64,000 nt of DNA from assembly GCA_934373235.1 (NCBI GenBank), contig CAKROW010000002.1:62001-126000 (forward strand), in the 5' to 3' direction. Below the pieces are notes generated by a model, which worked only from the letters and a program-made list of their open reading frames with translations, ran no database searches and was not told where the DNA came from. The DNA comes from an uncultured Blautia sp. Its GTDB lineage: Bacteria; Bacillota; Clostridia; Lachnospirales; Lachnospiraceae. Shown piece by piece: positions 21,072 through 29,935 of the stretch; the first letter of the stretch is position 1, and the number at the start of each line of letters is the position of its first letter. Position numbers and translations under genes: made by a program.

Positions 21072-21139
21072 CAAAAGTGCCTGTCAGTTCTGCAACTTTA
21101 CTTTACATCTGAAATCCGCTATACTGAAAGGCACCTGCA

Positions 21140-21170
21140 TCAGAGCGTGTCTGAAAAATCACTCCTGCAG
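21140..21170 (+). repeat. Partial copy of the GAGCGTGTCTGAAAAATCA repeat
   Basis: TCAGAGCGTGTCTGAAAAATCA matches the minus strand near 32363-32384 and, with changes, 40530-40552. Here only the left half of the palindrome is clear, followed by CTGCAG as in the other copies. Confidence 0.6.
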
Positions 21171-21244
21171 TCTGCACGCCCGGCTTTGCGGTATATTTTA
21201 GCTGTTCTTTCCGGGAACAGTTATATAACAGGGAGGTAAATTTT

Positions 21245-21511
21245 ATGTTTCGTTTATGGGGGAAAATATGGAAAGATAATCACCTGATCCGGGATACCGT
21301 AGTCTGTGATGATCAGGAAGATACCCGTACACACAAAATCTTCCGGGGTCTGGAGGAGATCTGCTACCAGCTTGATCTGGGAAACCCCATCTGGCTTGAC
21401 GCCACTGTAAGGGATTTCCAGAGACACGATAAAGCCCGGTTTTATCAGGATAATTTTATTGAACATATTGATTTTGATTACCTGGAGATACAGGTGATCG
21501 AGGAGGATTAA
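21245..21511 (+). CDS. Small acidic protein of unknown function
   Basis: 88 residues, preceded by a good GGGAGG ribosome-binding site. It has no signal peptide or membrane segment, and is rich in Asp/Glu and aromatic residues, with a mixed alpha/beta pattern (FRGLEEICYQLDLGNPIWL, FDYLEIQVIEED). I do not recognise a domain. Its stop codon overlaps the stop of the convergent receptor kinase gene by three bases, and no terminator lies between them, so the two transcripts must overlap. Confidence 0.7.
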   Translation: MFRLWGKIWKDNHLIRDTVVCDDQEDTRTHKIFRGLEEICYQLDLGNPIWLDATVRDFQRHDKARFYQDNFIEHIDFDYLEIQVIEED

Positions 21512-24399
21512 ATCTTAATTTTGTTAAACTTCAGATCCGGGCCGTTAAGCCATGCATAGCTTACGGGCCGGTGTGATTTTTTGTCATATACCAGGATATG
21601 CAGACCTGCGATCCCGTTGGTCATTTCTTCTCCGTTTATTCTGATCTGTGCTGTTGCATCATCCACCTTGTAGCCACGGCTGATCACTGAAAAGGTTCTG
21701 TTGTCATATCTGTAATCCTTAAGGCAGATCTCCCCATCGGACAGGCTGTTGTTTTCTCCTGTGGAGAATTTCAGATCCTCTCCACCAAATATTCCCACAT
21801 AGCTCTTTCTGTAATTCTTATCTTCTGTAAACGGAGCTGTCATTCCGATCCGGCTCATGGCATCTGTAATGTCTGTGTCCAGATTTGCCGAGATACTGTT
21901 TCCTGCTGCCGCAATGATCAGATAGTCATCTTTCTTCCCGGCAAGCTCATTAAAGTAACTGATGATCTCATCTTTTCGTTTTGCACGCTCTCCCACATAA
22001 AAAAGATGATACCAGCGTTTTTCCCCTGTTTTGGAAATTACAGGAGACGGACTGTTCCGGTTGGCATCAATATCATACCAGCATTTGTCAACAATGGTAT
22101 TTCTGTTCTCATCGTATACCACAATATTGATATGATTTCCCGATGTTTTTAATCCATAATTTACATTTCCGCATGTTATATTTGCCGGATCCAGGATAAA
22201 CCGGAAATTTTCTCCCTGGGCAGGTGTGTAGATATTCCGGAACACCTCCGGATTTTCTGACAGCTCATCAGCTCCAAGGCCTGTGCCGTTGAACATTACG
22301 ATCTCCGGTGAATTTCCGTCGGAATAAGTCCTTACAACCCCGCTGGCCCCTGTGACAGATCTTATCTGTTCTTCAGTAAGCCCCAATGCGGAAAGAGCCG
22401 GAGAGATATTGCTGATATCGGCACCGTTATTTACCATGGTAAACATAACCGTAAAACCTGATGTGGAAAGTCTCCTGAGGTATTCCTCTGCGGAACACCG
22501 GTTTCCCATATCACGCAGGGCTTTCGCCTGACCTATGGTTCCATTTTCCTCAAGCGCTGCTTTGTAAAGCTCGGGAGTCATACTGTGGGTGATGATCCCT
22601 GCCAGCGGCTTCATACCTTCTGTTGCAGTAAATTCCTCCGGATGCATAAGATTATAGGCTTCCAGACTTCCTGCAGGCTTCTCCGCAAAGAAAGAAATCC
22701 CGCCGTCCACCACCTCTTCCCTGCTGCGGACTCTGGGGCTTGCCCAGTAACTGTCCATGGTAAAGCTTACCGCTTTAATATCATTGGCTTTCCAGTATGC
22801 AATGGATTCCTCACAGGTCATGCCGTCATTGTCTGCCTCAAAAAGGATCTGTACCTGATCCTGGGCCTTATCCAGATCGCACCACTGTTTCAGCTTCTCA
22901 TCTGTATTGACCATGGCAATGATCCTGTCTGTCACGGATTTTTCTCCTGCAAGGCTGGTTACATTGTCATAAAGCTCCTGCATATCCACATCATCTGTCA
23001 GATCCAGGATCAGATAAAAATCATCCTTATCCTTTATCACATCCAGAACATAGGACAGCTCGATCCCGTTAAGTGGTGAATAGCGAACGACCCTTACACC
23101 CTGATCATAGTAATCATTCATAAGTGATACGATTCCCACCTGTGAAGTATCCTTCACAGAAACCAGATCCATGATCTGAAAATGATCTTCTGTAATATTT
23201 TTCAGCCAGTCATTGTTAATGCTTTTTGATACAGTTTTCCGGATCTCTGTAAGACCTGTGGATCTTTTGCCTGACTGTGCATGATAAGCCACACCTGCTC
23301 CCACGGCTGCTGCCAGAACCAGCACTGCGATTGCCGCTGCTTTTCTGTTAAATCCGGGCTTTGCAGGTACTGATGACGTTGCAGCTTCTTTTTCTTTCCG
23401 GGGAATATCAGGAGCAGAATATTTTTCCGCATTTTGCAGAGCTTCCCTGAATTCTTTCATGCTTTGATAACGTTCCTGGCGTTTCACGGAAAGAGCTTTC
23501 ATCAGAACCTGCTCCTGCCCCTGGGAAATCCTTGCTCCAAGCTTTGTGGGCAGCTCGATCTCATCATTTTCCACACGGATTATGGATTCCTCCGGCGCTT
23601 TTCCACAAATACAGTAATAAATAGTGGCTGCAAGTGCATAAACATCTGTCCATGCCCCCTGGTTTTTTCCGGCCTGATACTGTTCAATAGGCGTATAACC
23701 GATCTTTTTCACTACCATGGAACTGGACTTTGTGCTGGACTGAATCTTGGCACCGCCAAAATCAAGAAGCTTCAGTGTTCCGTCATCCAGAACCATGATG
23801 TTATCCGGACTGATATCCCTGTGGATGATTCCAAGTCCGTGAAGCTTTTCCAGGGAATCCATAACCGAATACAGCTTCTCCAGTACCCACTGTGGATCTA
23901 TCTTTCCGCCCATTTCTGCAGTATAATTCCGCAGATCCTTTCCTTTCAGGTATTCCATTACCATGTAAAGAGTGTCGTTTTCGCAGAAAAGGTCATATAC
24001 TTTGACGATTCCCGGAAGGTCATCCAGTGATGCCAGGATCTTGGCCTCTTTTTCAAACTTCTCCCGGTTTACCTGGCAGATATTCCGATCATAGTCAGAG
24101 GAATCCGTTGTGACCACATTCCCCGAGTATGCGCTGTCCCGCTGCATATAACTCCGGATAAAGAGCTCCTTGATAGCCACAACTCTTTCCAGTGCCATAT
24201 TCATGGCAATATATGTAATTCCAAATCCGCCTCTTCCCAGCACCCTGCCGATGAGATATTTTCCATCCAGCACCTCACCTGGCTGCAGTACAGTGGGATC
24301 CGGCACATAACTTTTTCTGTCAAAATGACACCACGGGCATATATCCTGGTCATCCGGCTTTTCTTTCATGCAGTTGATACATAGTCTTGAAAAATCCAT
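21508..24399 (-). CDS. Receptor-type Ser/Thr protein kinase with degenerate GDPD-like and ILEI-like ectodomain
   Basis: 963 residues from ATG 24399, preceded by GGGAGAG and matching the MDFS start of its paralogue. A zinc ribbon lies at 7-24 (CINC, CPWC). The kinase domain (about 45-325) has GRGGFG, VAIK (Lys77), HRDISPDN (193-200) and DFG (213-215), so it looks active. One membrane helix spans about 353-372. Outside, residues about 405-600 follow the beta/alpha pattern of glycerophosphodiester phosphodiesterases (YLILDLTDD, VQILFEAD) but lack the HRG/E/D/H catalytic set. Residues about 745-890 resemble the ILEI/FAM3 domain (IIAAAGNSISANLDTDI, KSYVGIFGG). It is the last gene of the island. 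The ligand is unknown. Confidence 0.87.
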   Translation of the reverse strand: MDFSRLCINCMKEKPDDQDICPWCHFDRKSYVPDPTVLQPGEVLDGKYLIGRVLGRGGFGITYIAMNMALERVVAIKELFIRSYMQRDSAYSGNVVTTDSSDYDRNICQVNREKFEKEAKILASLDDLPGIVKVYDLFCENDTLYMVMEYLKGKDLRNYTAEMGGKIDPQWVLEKLYSVMDSLEKLHGLGIIHRDISPDNIMVLDDGTLKLLDFGGAKIQSSTKSSSMVVKKIGYTPIEQYQAGKNQGAWTDVYALAATIYYCICGKAPEESIIRVENDEIELPTKLGARISQGQEQVLMKALSVKRQERYQSMKEFREALQNAEKYSAPDIPRKEKEAATSSVPAKPGFNRKAAAIAVLVLAAAVGAGVAYHAQSGKRSTGLTEIRKTVSKSINNDWLKNITEDHFQIMDLVSVKDTSQVGIVSLMNDYYDQGVRVVRYSPLNGIELSYVLDVIKDKDDFYLILDLTDDVDMQELYDNVTSLAGEKSVTDRIIAMVNTDEKLKQWCDLDKAQDQVQILFEADNDGMTCEESIAYWKANDIKAVSFTMDSYWASPRVRSREEVVDGGISFFAEKPAGSLEAYNLMHPEEFTATEGMKPLAGIITHSMTPELYKAALEENGTIGQAKALRDMGNRCSAEEYLRRLSTSGFTVMFTMVNNGADISNISPALSALGLTEEQIRSVTGASGVVRTYSDGNSPEIVMFNGTGLGADELSENPEVFRNIYTPAQGENFRFILDPANITCGNVNYGLKTSGNHINIVVYDENRNTIVDKCWYDIDANRNSPSPVISKTGEKRWYHLFYVGERAKRKDEIISYFNELAGKKDDYLIIAAAGNSISANLDTDITDAMSRIGMTAPFTEDKNYRKSYVGIFGGEDLKFSTGENNSLSDGEICLKDYRYDNRTFSVISRGYKVDDATAQIRINGEEMTNGIAGLHILVYDKKSHRPVSYAWLNGPDLKFNKIKI

Positions 24400-24440
24400 T
24401 TTGTTCTCTCCCATACTCTCCCTGTGAGATCAGACAGGCA

Positions 24441-24487
24441 AATCCCCGGATTCTGCCTGGTGTTTCGCACACCGGAAGCCGGGGATT
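24441..24487 (-). other. Hairpin between the two receptor kinase genes
   Basis: AATCCCCGG (24441-24449) pairs with CCGGGGATT (24479-24487), with an inner GGTGT/ACACC stem. No U-run follows. It may limit read-through or stabilise mRNA. Confidence 0.5.
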
Positions 24488-24512
24488 GTCCATCTGCATT
24501 AGGAAACCTTAA

Positions 24513-27500
24513 TCAGTTTAAATAAATGGTCTCATGGTTCAGACTGTTCGATCCATCGATCCACAGATACCTTTTGGGTTTATGTGTTGTTTTATCATAT
24601 AAAACAATATGAATTCCCCTAAGTCTGTTTGTTATTTCCCGCCCATCAATCTTGATCTGCGGCAGAGAATTTCCGATTCCGGAACCTTCACTTACAATTT
24701 TGAACTTCTTATTATCATATTCAAAATCATCTACCCATACCTTTTCGGCAGAAAACGCATCATTTTTTCCACCGTTGACATTCACAGTTTCTCCATCCGG
24801 TGTAAAAATTCCAAGATAGCTTTTTCCCGAATTCTTTTTATCGTCAAAAGCCGCCTGAACTCCAAGCTTTGCCAGTGCTGCCTGAATATCCTTATCCATA
24901 TTGGCAGTTACATCTCCGGCTGTTGCTATCATGATAAGCTGATCATTCCCATTCTCTGCAAGACTTTCAAGGTCATTGATGATATATTCTTTTTTGTATC
25001 CCTTTGTCTCGCTGCTTACACATTTTTTCCATTCCAGTGTTCCGTTTTTGGACAGGGTCGTCATATCCGCATCCAGCGGATACCAGAAACTGTCTATGAT
25101 CGCTTGGTCAACATCATCATAAATTACGATGTTGAATCCTTTTTTATTAGCAGCATAGTTTTTTCCATCAAAGGAAATCACAGCACCTGACGGTGAACTC
25201 TTCAGATGAGCTTTAACACTTCCCCAGCTCAATTCACAATCTGCCTCAATTGATTTCTTTTCTGATGAAAGTTCGCTTTCTTCCAGAAGTACCTCAGGCT
25301 CATCATTATATTTGCTTAATTTGACAGCAGTTATATATTCTGTGGTGTCATCTCTGAGAGCTATCAGCATTGTAAAATCGGACTTGTCAAGTATGTTCAC
25401 ATAGTCTTCCATAGAACTTCCGTTTTTCAGAGCCGTAAGCTTCCTTGCTGTTCCCACGCTTCCTTCTTCCATCTCCTCCTTTATCTCGTCAGGGGTGTTA
25501 AAGGAGCCTGTCATAACTGCTTTTACTCCGGTTACCTTATTATCTGTAAAATCTTCCGGATGAAGGTATTTGTAAGCGTCCATCATTTCATATGTTTTTG
25601 CAATAAATGTGATCCCTGCATCTTTTACCTCTTTGCGGTTTCTTACAGATGTATATTTCCAGTAACTGTTACTAAATCTCACTGCTTTGATATTATTAGT
25701 CTTCCAGTAATCTAATGTATCCAGATATGTCTCATACGCAAAATCTGCCTCATAAAGGATCTGCAGTTCATTCTGTTCCCTGTTGATCGCATTCCATCTT
25801 ACCAGCATATCAGGTGAATAAACGTTTCCTACGATCTTCTCCATCATAGGCGTTCCACCTGCATTTTTCACTACAGTATCATAGATATTCTGCATATTAT
25901 CGATGGACATATCCAGGATCAGATACATACCCTTTTTCTTTTTTACGGCATTGATCACGTCCTCAAGCTTTGCCTTATACGCGCTTGTATAGCTTACGAC
26001 TCTTATTCCCTGATCATACAGAGTGTTTATCTCGTTTTCTACTTCTTTACTGTCATACTTTTCAGCGTTCCACAGGGTAAGCTCCATGATCAGAGGAGTA
26101 TCATCTTTGATCTTATCAAGCCAGGTGTTGGCAATAACCATATCTCCTGTTTTTATTTCCGTCGTATCACTTTTTTCTATTCCGTCGTAGCCTTCTACTG
26201 TCTCATATCCCAGTTGTATTTTCATCACTTTTTCTTCGTTGATGGACTCCACACATTTCTGGTCTACAGACACCACAAGCTTCTTATTCTGGTAGGTAAC
26301 ATTATCTGCTTTCCTGCCATTGATAAATACCTTTGATTTTTCTGAAATATTTTTGCCTGTAAGCTTCAGATTAAAGGGTTCTCTTATACGTACAGTCTTT
26401 GACTTAATATCCAGCCCGTTTTTGTATACCTTGTCAACAACCGGTATTTCTGAATCTGATAAATAGGTTTTAATTGTCACCTTCTCCGATTCCGCAGAAA
26501 ATTTTCCAAGAAAATGGCTGCCCAACTGAATACTGATATTGCCGGTCTCCTGCCCGGAAAGGTCAAAAGCCACCTTAACCTCATTGTCTGTCTTTCCCAC
26601 AATCTTAAGGTCTTTCACCTTTTTGTTATCTATATAAAGGCTGTCCACCTTTGACAGATTTGTTCCGCTTATCACCAGAGGCTTTTCTTTGGTGAATACA
26701 GTATTCCGGTCAAGGATCTCCGGCAGGCTCTCTGCAGCGATCACCGGTGTATTTTTTTTCACTCCCGTAGATATGCCACCTACAGCAGCCACAATAACTG
26801 CTGCAGCTACAGCGCCACCAATAAGCCATTTTTTACCGGAACTCTTTGATTTTTTATTTGTCGGCTGATTTATGCCCGGCTGAACAGATGCCTGTGAATT
26901 TTGTCCGGGGCGATGCTGTCCGGACTGGTTCTGCCCTGGCTGAGTTCCTGCTGACCGGTTCTGTACCGGCCCGGTTCCTGTCGCCTGACTCTGTGCAGAC
27001 CGGCTTCCTGCTCCACGGTTCTGTACCTGCTGGCTCTGTGCAGACCGGCTTCCTGTTCCACGGTTCTGTACTGACTGGCTCTGTGCTGGCCGGCCTTTTC
27101 CGGTCTTATCCTGTTCATCCTTTCGGTAGAGCACTGTTTCCTGACTGGAAACCGTCTTTTTAGGCTTCCCGGTTTCTTCAGCCTTTACAAGAGCAGTGTA
27201 AAATTCTGCCATTGTCTGATAACGATCCCTGCTTCTGATGGAAAGAGCCTTAAAAAGAACCTTTTCAACTTCCGGAGAAATATCAATCCCCAGTTCAGAG
27301 GGTTTCTTAAGGTTATCATTTTCCACACGGTTGATGGATTCTTCGGGAACCTGTCCACATATACAATAATAAATAGTTGCAGCCATTGCATAAACATCTG
27401 TCCACGGTCCCTGATTTCCGTCTGTATGGTACTGCTCAATGGGTGTGTATCCTTTTTTTGCAATGACCATACTGCTCAAAGCAGTATTTGCCTGTATCTT

Positions 27501-28157
27501 GGCACCTCCGAAATCCAGCAGCTTTACTGTTCCCGTATCCATTACCATGATATTATCCGGACTGATATCTCTGTGGATAATGCCATTCTCATGAAGACGC
27601 TGCAGTGATTTCATAACTGTCATGGTCTTATTCAGCACCTCTTTATATGGCAGCCTTCCACCTTTTTTCCTGGTATACTCCTTGAAATTGATACCATTCA
27701 GGTACTCAAGTACCATATATACGGTTTCATTTTCATAAAAGAAATCATATACCTTCACAATGCCCGGAAGGTCATCCAGGCTGGCAATGATCTTTGCTTC
27801 TTTCTCAAACTTTTCACGGTTTATCCTGTAGTACTCTTCCTCGGAAGCTCCGCTGGTTGTACTGATAGAAATAGATGTGGAATTTGAGTTATCACGATAC
27901 ATATATCCCTGGACAAAAAACTCCTTAATGGCCACCACACGTTCCAGTATCATGTCCATGGCAATGTAGGTGATTCCAAAGCCTCCTTTTCCCAGCACCC
28001 GACCAACCAGGTACCTTCCGTTCAGTACCTCGTAAGGTTTCAGTGTAAATAGATCCGGCGTATACCGGCTTTGGTCATAATGACAGTGGGGACATATCTT
28101 CTGATCCTCTGAATCCCTTTCTTTCATACAGTTAATACATAATTTTGAAAAATCCAT
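24513..28157 (-). CDS. Receptor-type Ser/Thr protein kinase with IPT-like, degenerate GDPD-like and ILEI-like ectodomain
   Basis: 1214 residues from ATG 28157 (GAAGGAGA upstream); an in-frame extension to 28244 has no ribosome-binding site. Order: zinc ribbon 7-25; active-looking kinase about 45-330 (GKGGFG, Lys78, HRD 195-197, DFG 215-217); Gln/Ser/Gly-rich linker 355-440 built from 15-residue repeats; membrane helix 444-463; two immunoglobulin/IPT-like segments (about 487-555 and 587-650); GDPD-like barrel 687-870 without the catalytic HRG motif; ILEI/FAM3-like domain about 1003-1125; and a second partial ILEI-like start at 1165-1205. It is a paralogue of the following kinase gene and probably senses an extracellular, perhaps glycan-containing, ligand. 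Confidence 0.87.
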   Translation of the reverse strand: MDFSKLCINCMKERDSEDQKICPHCHYDQSRYTPDLFTLKPYEVLNGRYLVGRVLGKGGFGITYIAMDMILERVVAIKEFFVQGYMYRDNSNSTSISISTTSGASEEEYYRINREKFEKEAKIIASLDDLPGIVKVYDFFYENETVYMVLEYLNGINFKEYTRKKGGRLPYKEVLNKTMTVMKSLQRLHENGIIHRDISPDNIMVMDTGTVKLLDFGGAKIQANTALSSMVIAKKGYTPIEQYHTDGNQGPWTDVYAMAATIYYCICGQVPEESINRVENDNLKKPSELGIDISPEVEKVLFKALSIRSRDRYQTMAEFYTALVKAEETGKPKKTVSSQETVLYRKDEQDKTGKGRPAQSQSVQNRGTGSRSAQSQQVQNRGAGSRSAQSQATGTGPVQNRSAGTQPGQNQSGQHRPGQNSQASVQPGINQPTNKKSKSSGKKWLIGGAVAAAVIVAAVGGISTGVKKNTPVIAAESLPEILDRNTVFTKEKPLVISGTNLSKVDSLYIDNKKVKDLKIVGKTDNEVKVAFDLSGQETGNISIQLGSHFLGKFSAESEKVTIKTYLSDSEIPVVDKVYKNGLDIKSKTVRIREPFNLKLTGKNISEKSKVFINGRKADNVTYQNKKLVVSVDQKCVESINEEKVMKIQLGYETVEGYDGIEKSDTTEIKTGDMVIANTWLDKIKDDTPLIMELTLWNAEKYDSKEVENEINTLYDQGIRVVSYTSAYKAKLEDVINAVKKKKGMYLILDMSIDNMQNIYDTVVKNAGGTPMMEKIVGNVYSPDMLVRWNAINREQNELQILYEADFAYETYLDTLDYWKTNNIKAVRFSNSYWKYTSVRNRKEVKDAGITFIAKTYEMMDAYKYLHPEDFTDNKVTGVKAVMTGSFNTPDEIKEEMEEGSVGTARKLTALKNGSSMEDYVNILDKSDFTMLIALRDDTTEYITAVKLSKYNDEPEVLLEESELSSEKKSIEADCELSWGSVKAHLKSSPSGAVISFDGKNYAANKKGFNIVIYDDVDQAIIDSFWYPLDADMTTLSKNGTLEWKKCVSSETKGYKKEYIINDLESLAENGNDQLIMIATAGDVTANMDKDIQAALAKLGVQAAFDDKKNSGKSYLGIFTPDGETVNVNGGKNDAFSAEKVWVDDFEYDNKKFKIVSEGSGIGNSLPQIKIDGREITNRLRGIHIVLYDKTTHKPKRYLWIDGSNSLNHETIYLN
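26989..27095 (-). repeat. 45-bp tandem repeat inside the receptor kinase gene
   Basis: Units begin at 26989, 27034 and 27079 (CTCTGTGC...), exactly 45 bases apart, about 2.4 copies. They encode the 15-residue Gln/Ser/Arg-rich unit (QNRGTGSRSAQSQ) in the cytoplasmic linker just before the membrane helix. Length variation here would keep the frame. Confidence 0.8.
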
Positions 28158-28194
28158 GTAAATATTCTCCTTCGAAAATCTCCATGTATGCAAA

Positions 28195-28300
28195 CTTCCC
28201 TTTCCGATATGGAGAGGGAAGCCGCCTGGTACAGTGTTCAGCACTGTACCGGCTGTGACAGCATCAGAAGCTTCCTGTATGCAGCCACAGCATCTTTATT
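28195..28300 (-). other. Structured gap between FHA gene and receptor kinase gene
   Basis: The 155-base gap holds GGTACAGTG/CACTGTACC (28228-28250, nine pairs, five-base loop), a CTTCCCT/AGGGAAG stem just before it and GGCTG/CAGCC beyond it. No T-run or promoter is clear. Confidence 0.45.
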
Positions 28301-28312
28301 CTGATCTCACTT

Positions 28313-29044
28313 TTATTTATCCCAGCCGAATCTGTCGTCACAGAACGGTACAAATACCAGTGTAGTCTGTCCTACAGAAATCTCATCTCTGTCATTCAGC
28401 TCTGCACTTGTAAGTACTACATTGTCGTTTACATAGAACAGCTCATGGGATTCTCCCGGCTGTGCGAAGAACTTCCTTGCTCTTGGCTCATATGTGATGA
28501 TCGCATGTTTGAAACGGGAAATGGTTTCATCTCCCTGAAGGCAGATATCCATATCAGCGGAACGGCCGATAAAGTTTTTGCCTGAATAAAGGCAGAAGCT
28601 CTTTCCGAAGTTGCTTCCTCCTGTGCATACCAGCCAGCCTACTACCGGATGTCCGTTGTGGACTTCAGGAGCTTTATTCTCCTGTGTCTTTCCCGGAGTA
28701 TTCCACTCAAAGTATGCCATAGTTCTGTCATCATCACTTGGCTGAGACTGGGGTTTTACATTAAGCGGTCTGGTGATATCCTCACTTTTGTTCACATCGG
28801 AAGGTGCGCTGCCGAAGCCCGGATTATTATCATATCCGCCTCCCACGAAGCCCTGCGTCACGCCCATGTCGCTGCCGCCAAAATTATTATTACCACCGCC
28901 ATAGTTTCCTCCTGGTGTAAAACAGTCTGTTACACGGTCGCTGTCATTAAAGGAGCTTCCTGCTCCCTGGCAGTACGGGCAGCTTGCAAACTGCTCCTGA
29001 TCATAGAAATGTCCGTTAGGGCACTGGATTAATTTTTTTCCCAT
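28313..29044 (-). CDS. Zinc-ribbon and FHA domain protein
   Basis: 243 residues. An N-terminal ribbon (CPNGHFYD, CPYC at about 8-25) is followed by a Gly/Asn-rich flexible stretch (about 40-80) and an FHA fold at about 130-240 (VGWLVCTGG, NFIGRSADMDI). FHA domains bind phosphothreonine peptides. Here the recognition loop reads ISRFKHA, with an extra residue between Arg and His compared with the usual SRxH, so binding may be altered. It is soluble and cytosolic. It probably receives phosphorylation signals from the adjacent kinases. Confidence 0.85.
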   Translation of the reverse strand: MGKKLIQCPNGHFYDQEQFASCPYCQGAGSSFNDSDRVTDCFTPGGNYGGGNNNFGGSDMGVTQGFVGGGYDNNPGFGSAPSDVNKSEDITRPLNVKPQSQPSDDDRTMAYFEWNTPGKTQENKAPEVHNGHPVVGWLVCTGGSNFGKSFCLYSGKNFIGRSADMDICLQGDETISRFKHAIITYEPRARKFFAQPGESHELFYVNDNVVLTSAELNDRDEISVGQTTLVFVPFCDDRFGWDK

Positions 29045-29071
29045 TGTTTTGTCCTCCTGAGTTTATCTTTA

Positions 29072-29920
29072 TCAATACTTCTGTCCTAAGAATAATTCGT
29101 TGCTTCCCTGTCCAAGGCTCAGCTTGGTTCCGATCGGGAATCTGGCAGGCACACCCTTTGTAAGCTTCTGGGAATCATTGGCACGGATTCCGTAGGTTGA
29201 ATAATCAGTTACATAATAGCAGCCTTCCTGTGAAGAATAGCGGATGGTGCAGTGTCTCCGGCTGATATCCTGCTCAGGGAGCACGATCTGGCATGACTGG
29301 CTGCTTCTTCCGATAGTAACTTCCATATCCGGCTGAAGCTCAAGATCTGTATTGCTGAAGCTTCCTCTGATGAAATGGAGATTGCCTTTTTTGGGCATCT
29401 GCTGTGTGCCGCCTGCCGGATCAACAAACGGAAATGTCGGAGGCATCGGAGGTGTAAACTTCATGCCGTCACCAGCACTTCCCGGATTCTCCGGTTCGTA
29501 GTTCTCTGCAATACTCTGATTATAACGGCTGCAGAGCTTGTTTAAATTACAGATCATAAGATATAATGCAATGATCGGTCCCACGCCAAAAAGAAGGGTG
29601 CCAAAAATGATCCATAACAGATAGGTGCTGCCTTTTTCTTCAATATTAAGGCCATACTCACGCCCTGCTGTCTTGATACGGTTTCCCTGTTTATAAAACC
29701 ATACAAACGCGTAAATTCCCAAAGTAACCAGAGTAAGCAATACCAGAACTATGTAGTTAACTGATTTCTCTGAATCTGTATCTTCCACGTATCCACATGT
29801 GGTATTGATGTCATTGATCATCTTCCACCAGAAGATCAACTGATAAATTCCAAGTGTAAGGATACCAAAGACAATGAATTTCCATATTCTCCTCTGATCA
29901 TTTAACATATTTTCCTGCAT
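29072..29920 (-). CDS. DUF4234 membrane protein with C-terminal FHA domain
   Basis: 282 residues. Three to four membrane helices (about 11-32, 50-70, 98-122) form a DUF4234-like region (GILTLGIYQLIFWWKM). A cytosolic FHA domain at about 190-280 carries VTIGRSSQSCQIVL and a canonical ISRRHC loop, so phosphothreonine binding is likely. The usual NG pair is replaced by YG in STYGIR. AGGAGG lies 11 bases before the start and overlaps the end of the VWA gene, which is 15 bases away. Confidence 0.85.
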   Translation of the reverse strand: MQENMLNDQRRIWKFIVFGILTLGIYQLIFWWKMINDINTTCGYVEDTDSEKSVNYIVLVLLTLVTLGIYAFVWFYKQGNRIKTAGREYGLNIEEKGSTYLLWIIFGTLLFGVGPIIALYLMICNLNKLCSRYNQSIAENYEPENPGSAGDGMKFTPPMPPTFPFVDPAGGTQQMPKKGNLHFIRGSFSNTDLELQPDMEVTIGRSSQSCQIVLPEQDISRRHCTIRYSSQEGCYYVTDYSTYGIRANDSQKLTKGVPARFPIGTKLSLGQGSNELFLGQKY

Positions 29921-29935
29921 ACGCTTTTCTCCCTC

